From: Amycolatopsis vastitatis
Lineage (GTDB): Bacteria; Actinomycetota; Actinomycetes; Mycobacteriales; Pseudonocardiaceae
Assembly: GCF_002234595.1 (NCBI RefSeq)
Contig: NZ_NMUL01000014.1
Location: forward strand, 94,645 to 158,644
Length of the DNA: 64,000 nt
Reading direction: 5' to 3'
Under the pieces are notes generated by a model that saw nothing but the letters and a program-made list of their open reading frames with translations, did no database searches and was not told the origin of the DNA. Below are positions 58,056-64,000 of this stretch, piece by piece; positions within the stretch are counted from its first letter, which is position 1; the number at the start of each line of letters is the position of its first letter. The position numbers and the translations under genes were made by a program.

Positions 58056-59612
58056 GTGCCCGCACTGCCCGGACTCCGGCGCTACCTCTTCTTGTTGAGC
58101 CTGCTCGGCGTGTTCACCGCCTCGGCGGTGCTCCTCCAGGCCGAAGGCCTCGCCACGCTGCTGACCGGCGGCGGGGTTTCGGTCTTCCTGATCGCGGCGA
58201 TCGCTTCTCGGGTGCTGCTTTCGTGGGGCCACGGCGTCCTCAGTGGACGGTTCGCCGCTACGGTGCGAGCCGGGTTGCGGCGACGTCTGCTCGAGTCCTC
58301 TTCGGATCGTGCCGGTGTCGTCGCGACCCAGGTGACGCGCGGGGTCGACGCGACCGACAGCTACCTGACCGGGTACCTGCCGTCGCTCGTCGTGTCGGTG
58401 GTCGTGCCGGTCGCGGTGATCGCGCGGCTGTTCACCACGGACCTGACGTCGGCGCTGGTCGTCGTGGCCACCTTGCCGCTGATCCCGGTGTTCGCGATCC
58501 TCGTCGGCCGGCACACCCGGGCGTCCGTCCAGTGGCGGCTGCTGACGAAACTGGGCGGCCACTTCCTCGACGTCGTGCGCGGCCTCGGCACGCTGAAGGT
58601 GTTCGGGCGGGCTCGGGCCCAGGCGCGTACGGTCCGTTCCCTCGCCGATGCCCACGCCGACGCGACGGTGAAGACGTTGCGGGTGGCTTTCCTTTCGGCG
58701 CTGGTGCTGGAACTGGTGGCGACGCTGTCGGTGGCGCTGGTGGCGGTGCCGATCGGGTTCCGGTTGCTGGCCGGGGGCATGGACGCGCGGACGGCGCTGG
58801 TGGTCCTGCTGCTGACGCCCGAGGCTTACCTGCCACTGCGGGCGGCGGGCGCGAAGTTCCACGCCGCGGAAGAGGGGCTGACGGCGTTGCGGGAGGCGCT
58901 CGCGGTTCCGGTGGCCACTTCGCGTTCGGGTACTTCCGTTCGCCGCCGGGGTGCGCCTTCGCTGGTCTTGGAACGGGTTTCGGTTTCCTACGACGGCGCT
59001 CCGGCTTTGTCCGAAGTGGACCTTTTCGTGCCCGCCGGTTCGAGTGTCGCGCTGGTGGGGCCGAGCGGGTCGGGGAAGAGCACGTTGCTGTCGGTGCTGC
59101 TCGGATTCGTGACGCCCACTTCGGGCCGGGTACTGGTGGACGGGGTCGACCTGCGTTCGTTGTCGGCGTCCGGCTGGCTGGCCGACGTGGCCTGGGTCCC
59201 GCAGCGGCCGACGTTGTTCCGGGGGTCGCTGGCTTCGAACATCGCTCTCGGCGTCCCGTCGGCGGACATTCCCTCGGCGGCCCGGGCGGCGGCCCTGGAT
59301 TCGGTGGCGGCGGGCTTGCCGCTGGGGTTCGACACTCAGGTGGGCGAGCTGGGTTCGGCCCTGTCGGCGGGTCAGCGGCAGCGGGTGGGGGTGGCCCGCG
59401 CGTTGGCGCGGTCCTCGGCGGGACTGGTGCTGCTCGACGAACCGACGGCCCGGCTGGACTCCCACACGGAAGCGGCGGTGCTCACGGCGACCCGCCGGCT
59501 GCTGCCGGGCCGGACGGCCGTGCTCGTCGCCCACCGGCCGGCGATGCTTTCCCTGGCCGAGCGCGTGGTGGAGCTGCGCGGAGGCCGGGTTCGTAGCGAG
59601 GTGGCGGCGTGA
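58056..59612 (+). CDS. cydD: Heterodimeric ABC exporter subunit CydD
   Basis: A 518-residue ABC half-transporter exporting cysteine/glutathione-type reductants needed for cytochrome bd. Six-helix domain, then the ATPase: Walker A GPSGSGKST near 333-341, signature LSAGQRQRVGVARAL and LLDEPTARLD. GTG at 58056 with GGGGGGAC upstream. The gap to cydC carries a repeat copy, an unusual break in the operon. Confidence 0.92.
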   Translation: MPALPGLRRYLFLLSLLGVFTASAVLLQAEGLATLLTGGGVSVFLIAAIASRVLLSWGHGVLSGRFAATVRAGLRRRLLESSSDRAGVVATQVTRGVDATDSYLTGYLPSLVVSVVVPVAVIARLFTTDLTSALVVVATLPLIPVFAILVGRHTRASVQWRLLTKLGGHFLDVVRGLGTLKVFGRARAQARTVRSLADAHADATVKTLRVAFLSALVLELVATLSVALVAVPIGFRLLAGGMDARTALVVLLLTPEAYLPLRAAGAKFHAAEEGLTALREALAVPVATSRSGTSVRRRGAPSLVLERVSVSYDGAPALSEVDLFVPAGSSVALVGPSGSGKSTLLSVLLGFVTPTSGRVLVDGVDLRSLSASGWLADVAWVPQRPTLFRGSLASNIALGVPSADIPSAARAAALDSVAAGLPLGFDTQVGELGSALSAGQRQRVGVARALARSSAGLVLLDEPTARLDSHTEAAVLTATRRLLPGRTAVLVAHRPAMLSLAERVVELRGGRVRSEVAA

Positions 59613-59622
59613 TGTCAATTCG

Positions 59623-59776
59623 CTGTCCACAGGGCAGGGACTCACCGTCCGCTGGGCGGCAGTTGTCCACAGATCGGCGAACGGCCCGTTTTTCCTGGCT
59701 GGGGCCGATAGACTGGGTTCGGGGACGCCCCCCGGGGAGGGTGGGGGCCGCTCTGGAGCTGTGGGCGGTGTCCACA
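59623..59776 (-). repeat. Dispersed repeat copy C plus three NTGTCCACA-like sites between cydD and cydC
   Basis: The repeat core (59702-59742, inverted relative to A and B) reads on the minus strand CCCTCCCCGGGGGGCGTCCCC and CCAGTCTATCGG. Around it are CTGTCCACA (59623-59631), TTGTCCACA (59663-59671) and GTGTCCACA (59768-59776, overlapping the cydC start). Confidence 0.8.
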
Positions 59777-61345
59777 AAGGACGTCCGACGACTTCTCCGC
59801 GCCGCGCTTCTGGGTGCCGGGGCCGAACTCGCCGCTCTCGCTCTCATGGCCACCGCCGCCTGGCTGCTGCTCCGGGCCGCCGAACGGCCTCCGCTCGCCG
59901 CGCTGACCCTTGCCATCGTCGCCGTCCGGACTCTCGCCCTGCTTCGCGGCGGTCTGCGGTATGCCGAGCGGCTCGCCGGGCACGAAGTCGTCCTGCGGTG
60001 GCTCGGTGCCCTGCGTGGCCGGGTCTACCAGGCCCTCCTGCCCGGGTCGCGGTACTCCGGCGGGGACCTCGTCACCCGGCTCGTGTCCGATGTGGACGCT
60101 CTGCAGGACGCCGTGCTGCGGTGGCTGCTGCCCGCGGGGGTCGCCGCCATCGTCGGGCTCGTCGGCGTCGGTGTCACCGCCGTCACGTCCGTTCCGGCCG
60201 CGCTGGCTCTCGCGGCCGGGCTGGCCGTCGCGGGCGGGATTCTGCCGTGGCTGGTCATCCGCGCCACGAGGGAAGCCGCCCGGGAGAACGCTCCCAACCG
60301 TGCCGAGCTGGCCGAACGCGCCGTCGAACTCGTCACCGGGCACCGCGAACTGGTCGCCGCGGGTGTCCTCGAAGAGAACCGTGCTCAGGCAGCCGGGGTC
60401 GTCGAGGACCTTGCCCGTGGCGAACGCACCTCCTCCGCCAAGACGGCCCTGCTCACCGCCGCCGGGGTGCTCGTCCAGCTGCTCACGACCCTCGCCGTCG
60501 GGCTGCTCGCCCACGCCTCGGTGCCCTGGACCGCCGCGCTGACCCTGGCCGCCATGACGACGTTCGAGGTCGTCCTCCCGCTGATCGGCGCCGCCCGGCG
60601 CGTGCCCGAGATCCGCGCGTCGGCCGCCCGGGTGCGAGCCGTGCTCAGCGAACCGGCCATCCCGACGGGAACCCGCACCACGGCGGAAGGCCATTTCCGG
60701 CTCGAGAAGGCCGGCGTCCGCCACCCCGGCCGGGCCCCGGCGCTCAAGAAAATCGACCTCGACCTTCCCCCCGGCAAGCGCGTCGGCGTCCTCGGCCCCA
60801 GCGGCGCCGGCAAGACGACCCTCCTCCGCCTCCTGCTCGGCAGCGAAACCCCCACGGAAGGCAGCGTCACCCTCGACGGCCACCCGCTCGGCGAGTACGC
60901 CGACCTTTCCCGCGTCATCTCGGGCGCCGAGGCCGACGCCCACGTCTTCCACACGACCGTCCGCGAGAACCTCCTGCTCGCGAAGCCCGGCGCGAGCGAC
61001 GAAGAGCTGAAGGAAGCCTGCGAAACCGCCGGGTTCGACCTGGACCTCGACCGCGACACCGGCCCGGACGGCGAAGCCCTGTCCGGCGGTCAGCGGCAGC
61101 GGCTGATCCTCGCCCGGGCCGTCCTCGCTTCACCCAAGGTTCTCGTGCTCGACGAACCCGTCGAAGGCCTCGACACCGCCCACGGCGACGCCGTCCTGGC
61201 CCGGGTCCTCGCTAAAGCGAAAGGCAGCGTGGTCCTCGTCACCCACCGCCCCGAGCACCTCGACGGCTTCGACGAGGTCCTCACTCTCGAGGACGGGCTA
61301 GTACGTCCCGCATCGGCGGCCGGTCGGCGACCCGGACGTCCGTGA
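59768..61345 (+). CDS. cydC: Heterodimeric ABC exporter subunit CydC
   Basis: A 525-residue partner of CydD. Transmembrane domain with AERLAGHEVVLRWLGALRGR and GGDLVTRLVSDVDALQDAVL; ATPase with GPSGAGKTT, LSGGQRQRLILARAV and LVLDEPVEGLD. GTG at 59768 chosen from homology and a distant GGAG; the frame is open to 59609. Its last 65 nt overlap the convergent gpgS gene. Confidence 0.9.
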   Translation: MSTKDVRRLLRAALLGAGAELAALALMATAAWLLLRAAERPPLAALTLAIVAVRTLALLRGGLRYAERLAGHEVVLRWLGALRGRVYQALLPGSRYSGGDLVTRLVSDVDALQDAVLRWLLPAGVAAIVGLVGVGVTAVTSVPAALALAAGLAVAGGILPWLVIRATREAARENAPNRAELAERAVELVTGHRELVAAGVLEENRAQAAGVVEDLARGERTSSAKTALLTAAGVLVQLLTTLAVGLLAHASVPWTAALTLAAMTTFEVVLPLIGAARRVPEIRASAARVRAVLSEPAIPTGTRTTAEGHFRLEKAGVRHPGRAPALKKIDLDLPPGKRVGVLGPSGAGKTTLLRLLLGSETPTEGSVTLDGHPLGEYADLSRVISGAEADAHVFHTTVRENLLLAKPGASDEELKEACETAGFDLDLDRDTGPDGEALSGGQRQRLILARAVLASPKVLVLDEPVEGLDTAHGDAVLARVLAKAKGSVVLVTHRPEHLDGFDEVLTLEDGLVRPASAAGRRPGRP

Positions 61346-62201
61346 CGTCCGGCAGCCACTCCTCGTCGACCTGCACGAACTGCGTGAACGGCGCGTCGGC
61401 GGCCGGGACTCCGCAGCGGTCCAGTGCCGTGCCGAGAATCTGCCGGGACATCACGCCCAGCTGCCGCAGTGACCGGTTCCGGTGCTTGCGGACCCCGAGG
61501 TTGACCTGCGCGAGCCCGTCGAGGCCGTACCGCGCTTCGGCGTCGAGCAGGAGCCCGATCTCGACGCCATAGCCGGCGGCGAACGGCACCGACTCGAGGA
61601 ACTCGCGTGTGCCCGCGTACTCGCCGCCGAGGGGCTGGATCAGCCCGCCGAGCGCGGGGCGCAGCGCCGAAAGCACCGGCCGCGCGAGCAGCTCGGTGAC
61701 GCGCCCGCCGCCGCTGCTCTCCAGCCGCAGGGGGCGGCGGTAGAAGCCCTTGACCAGGTGGACGCCGCTTTCGGAGACCAGCGGCCCGAGCAGCGACGGC
61801 ACGAACGCCGGGTCCGGGTCGACCAGGTCCGAATCGAGGAACACGACGAAGTCGCCGCTGGTCGCGGCCAGGGAACGCCACAGCACCTCGCCCTTGCCGG
61901 GCACCGGCGGCAGGTCCGGCAGGACGTCCTCGCGGCGGACCACCCGCGCGCCGGCCGCCTCGGCCGTTTCCACCGTGGCGTCGGTGGAACCCGAATCCAT
62001 GACCACCAGCTCGTCGACGACCCCGCCGACCAGCGGCCGCACCGACGCGACGACGTCACCGACGGTCCGCTCTTCGTCCAGCGCCGGCAGCACGACCGAA
62101 ACCGTCCGGTCACCCTTCGCGGCCAGGATGTCCTCGGGCGTCCACCCGGGTTCCTGCCACGTACGCCGCTCGAACCAACTCACGAGTAACGATCGTGCCA
62201 T
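61281..62201 (-). CDS. gpgS: Glucosyl-3-phosphoglycerate synthase
   Basis: A 306-residue GT81-type enzyme making glucosyl-3-phosphoglycerate, first step to methylglucose lipopolysaccharides. Motifs: VSVVLPALDEERTVGDVVAS, DSGSTDATVE, the metal D-x-D in FLDSDLVDPDP, and PLGGEYAGTREFLESVPFAA. ATG at 62201 with GGAG upstream. Matches Rv1208 in order. Divergent from the acyltransferase; 3' end overlaps cydC. Confidence 0.93.
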   Translation of the reverse strand: MARSLLVSWFERRTWQEPGWTPEDILAAKGDRTVSVVLPALDEERTVGDVVASVRPLVGGVVDELVVMDSGSTDATVETAEAAGARVVRREDVLPDLPPVPGKGEVLWRSLAATSGDFVVFLDSDLVDPDPAFVPSLLGPLVSESGVHLVKGFYRRPLRLESSGGGRVTELLARPVLSALRPALGGLIQPLGGEYAGTREFLESVPFAAGYGVEIGLLLDAEARYGLDGLAQVNLGVRKHRNRSLRQLGVMSRQILGTALDRCGVPAADAPFTQFVQVDEEWLPDVTDVRVADRPPMRDVLARPRE

Positions 62202-62234
62202 GCTGGTGGCTCCGCCACCGAGGAGGAGGACCCG

Positions 62235-62909
62235 TTGATCGCGCTGCTTGTCCGGTTCGTACTGGGACCGCTGGTCAGGGCGGTGTACCGGCCCGAGGTG
62301 CATGGCGTGGAAAACGTGCCCGCGACGGGCCCGGTGCTCCTGGCCGCCAACCACCGCGCGGCGCTCGACACCGGCGTGATCACGTTCGCGACGCCGCGGC
62401 AGGTCAAGTTCCTCGGCAAGGCGGAGTACTTCGTCGGCAAGAGCCTCAAGGGCAAGCTGCTCGCCGGGTTCCTCGGCGGCCTCGGGTACGTCCCGGTCGA
62501 GCGCGGCAACGCCCAGGCCGGGCTCGCCGCGCTGGAAGCGGCCCGCAAGGTCCTCGACGCGGGCGGTGTCTTCGCGATCTACCCCGAGGGCACCCGCTCG
62601 CTGGACGGCCGGCTGCACCGCGGCCACACCGGCGTCGCGGCGCTGGCCCTGGCGACCGGCGCGAAGGTGGTCCCGGTGGCGTTGTCCGGCACCGAAAAGC
62701 TCCAGCCGGAGGGCGCCCGCGTCCCGCGCCTCGCGAAGATCGGCATCACGTTCGGCAAGCCCCTCGACTTCTCCCGCTACGAGGGCCAGGACTACGCGCC
62801 GGCGATCCGCCGGTCGGTCACCGACGAAGTGATGTACGCGATCCTGGAGCTCTCCGGCCAGGAGTACGTCGACACCTACCACAAGCGCCCGAGCGAAGAC
62901 GCCGTCTGA
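62235..62909 (+). CDS. 1-acyl-glycerol-3-phosphate acyltransferase (PlsC-like)
   Basis: A 224-residue lysophospholipid acyltransferase: the NHRAALD form of the H-x4-D motif near 40, FLGKAEYFVGKSLKGKLLAG, GYVPVERGN and YPEGTRSLDGRLHRGHTGVA. One N-terminal hydrophobic segment. Start TTG at 62235 is fixed by a strong AGGAGGAGGA. Adds a fatty acyl group in phospholipid or glycolipid synthesis. The gap after it (62910-63118) shows no gene. Confidence 0.9.
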   Translation: MIALLVRFVLGPLVRAVYRPEVHGVENVPATGPVLLAANHRAALDTGVITFATPRQVKFLGKAEYFVGKSLKGKLLAGFLGGLGYVPVERGNAQAGLAALEAARKVLDAGGVFAIYPEGTRSLDGRLHRGHTGVAALALATGAKVVPVALSGTEKLQPEGARVPRLAKIGITFGKPLDFSRYEGQDYAPAIRRSVTDEVMYAILELSGQEYVDTYHKRPSEDAV

Positions 62910-63118
62910 GGCGTCGCCGGGAGCAGCGGTCTCAAAACCGTCTCAAAGAGACACAAAAGCGCTGGCCGGCGGCCTGAGGGCGCCGTCGGCCGGGTCTGTG
63001 ACGCGGATCGCGCGGCGGGAAATCCCCCTGATCGGGCGCTGACCTGCGGTTTGAACTTTTTCGAATGAGCCGGACCCAACCTTGGGGAGCACCAGGAACC
63101 CCGACGAAAGGCCTGGCC

Positions 63119-64000
63119 ATGAAACTCCCCGAAACCACGTCCCCCGCGAAGACCACCTCGCCCGGCCGGCGGAAGGTCGTGCTCGCCGCCGCGATGGCCG
63201 CTCTCTCGCTCGGCGGGGTCGTGAACGTCGTCAGCGCGCCCGCCGCGGTCGCCGCGGTGTCCACGGCCCTGGCGGCCGCCGGCTCGGTGGCCGACGCGCC
63301 GATCTCCCGCAGCGAGGTCATGACCCGGTCCCAGTCGTGGATCGACGAGCAAGTGCCCTACAGCCAGTCCGGAACGCATGACAACCAGTACGGCTCCTAC
63401 CGGCCGGACTGCTCCGGGTACGTGTCCATGGCTTGGCACCTCGGGTTCGCCCGCTACACGGGCAACCTGCCCGATGTGATGCACAACATCGCGAGATCCG
63501 AGCTGAAACCCGGGGACGCCCTGTTCCGCCGCGACGCCAGTGTGCAGCACGTCGCGTTGTTCGTGCGCTGGAACGACGCGGCCCACACCAGCCCCGTCGT
63601 CCGCGAGGAATACGACTTCGGCCACGTCGCGGTCGAGCGTGCGTGGTCCGTCGCCTACGCGAACACCTTCGCTTCCATGCGTTACAACAACATCGTCGAC
63701 GACGGCCCGACGCCGCCGAAGTACGCGACGGTCACCCGCTACGGCTTCAGCAACGGCGCGGGCGTCATCCTCGCCAAGGACGAGCGTGACGGCTCCTGGG
63801 CCACGCTCAACCCCGACGGCCGCGCGACCCAGTGGGTCTTCGACGGCGACCGGATCGGCGCCATCCTCGACGGCAACTTCCTGCTCAAGAACGGCCTCTA
63901 CGACAGCTGGCACCTGATGGCCGACGGACACGACGTCAAGCAGATCGCCCTGAACAACGGCCGGATCGCCTTCAGCAACGGCGCCGGGATCATCTTCGTC
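63119..64000 (+). CDS. Secreted NlpC/P60-like protein with C-terminal repeat domain, cut by edge
   Basis: At least 294 residues, open at the window end. A Tat-like or Sec signal region (GRRKVVLAAAMAALSLGGVV, residues 17-36, cleaved probably after SAPAA) leads to a cysteine-peptidase domain: Cys98 in RPDCSGYVSMAWHLG and His144 in VQHVALFVRW, with LKPGDALF between. From about 205 a repeat-type domain begins; GFSNGAGVILAKDE and AFSNGAGIIFV are two copies about 80 residues apart. Likely peptidoglycan or other wall amidase. ATG at 63119. Confidence 0.82.
   Translation, partial: MKLPETTSPAKTTSPGRRKVVLAAAMAALSLGGVVNVVSAPAAVAAVSTALAAAGSVADAPISRSEVMTRSQSWIDEQVPYSQSGTHDNQYGSYRPDCSGYVSMAWHLGFARYTGNLPDVMHNIARSELKPGDALFRRDASVQHVALFVRWNDAAHTSPVVREEYDFGHVAVERAWSVAYANTFASMRYNNIVDDGPTPPKYATVTRYGFSNGAGVILAKDERDGSWATLNPDGRATQWVFDGDRIGAILDGNFLLKNGLYDSWHLMADGHDVKQIALNNGRIAFSNGAGIIFV

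Noticed and set aside
56230..58098. 622-codon frame within cydA/cydB
   Set aside because: Out-of-frame Arg/Gly-rich shadow; cydA and cydB frames carry all family motifs.
59613..59767. Insertion sequence or integron remnant between cydD and cydC
   Set aside because: No transposase frame, terminal repeats or target duplication; only the small dispersed repeat and CCACA boxes are present.
62910..63118. c-di-AMP (ydaO) riboswitch before the NlpC/P60-like gene
   Set aside because: GACCCAACCTTGGGGAGC resembles part of the motif, and such switches often precede wall hydrolases, but the remaining conserved blocks are missing and only about 35 nt follow before the start codon.
1..64000. tRNA or rRNA genes
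   Set aside because: No cloverleaf with a TTC-loop core or rRNA segment was recognised by eye in the intergenic gaps; a covariance-model scan would settle it.

Overview
The window is a high-GC actinomycete chromosome segment. Suffixless GTG/TTG starts, the DUF397/DUF5753 pair, MmyB-type regulators and DUF3107/DUF3117 proteins point to Pseudonocardiales, most plausibly Amycolatopsis (inference, no search was run). Two blocks keep the gene order I remember from Mycobacterium tuberculosis. The first (about 3.5-9.1 kb) is TetR, DUF3107, a MiaE-like ferritin, a RhlE helicase and a membrane-anchored propeller protein (Rv3208-Rv3212 region). The second (about 18-62 kb, interrupted by inserted genes) is corA, the LpqY-SugABC trehalose importer, an MgtE-domain protein, mrp, tatB, htrA, rseA, sigE, an O-methyltransferase, DUF3117, tag, a DivIVA-like protein and gpgS (Rv1208-Rv1239c region).

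Layout. 0-5 kb: two alpha/beta hydrolases, an AurF-type di-iron protein and two TetR regulators around a perfect operator palindrome. 5-9 kb: the RhlE block. 9-18 kb: a Cas4-like nuclease, a secreted GH78-type rhamnosidase with two candidate operators, MarC, a PHP phosphoesterase, a PH-domain protein, a Nudix hydrolase, DUF2332 and MaoC. 18-21 kb: corA behind a structured leader carrying a 25-codon Pro/Ser-rich reading frame, then a mini membrane protein, a metallophosphoesterase and a ParB-like protein. 21-31.7 kb: regulator/enzyme pairs, an ECF sigma factor with its membrane partner, a CPBP protease with a two-component system, a multidrug exporter with TetR, XRE/DUF397, PspC and a lipoprotein.

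31.7-36 kb: trehalose importer. 36-43.9 kb: acyl-CoA dehydrogenase, stomatin, APH-like kinase, a soluble MgtE-domain protein and Mrp. 43.9-48.3 kb: envelope-stress cluster sigE-rseA-htrA-tatB with a SigE-type promoter ahead of sigE. 48.3-54 kb: MFS/LysR pair, PepA, DUF3117, enoyl-CoA hydratase. 53.5-61.3 kb: a five-gene run (padR, permease-like, divIVA-like, SRPBCC, tag) divergent from cydABDC across a 60-bp gap filled with CTACRTGTAG motifs. The end holds gpgS, an acyltransferase and a truncated secreted NlpC/P60-like protein.

Most interesting items: (1) the corA leader, where the last codons of a MgtL-like leader frame are perfectly complementary over 9 nt to the corA ribosome-binding site; (2) a 386-residue CydA that keeps its haem ligands but lacks nearly all of the Q-loop; (3) a dispersed repeat in three copies, each next to TTGTCCACA (DnaA-box-like) sequences, one copy splitting cydD from cydC; (4) several convergent gene pairs with overlapping 3' ends. 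No tRNA, rRNA, CRISPR array, insertion sequence or phage was found.
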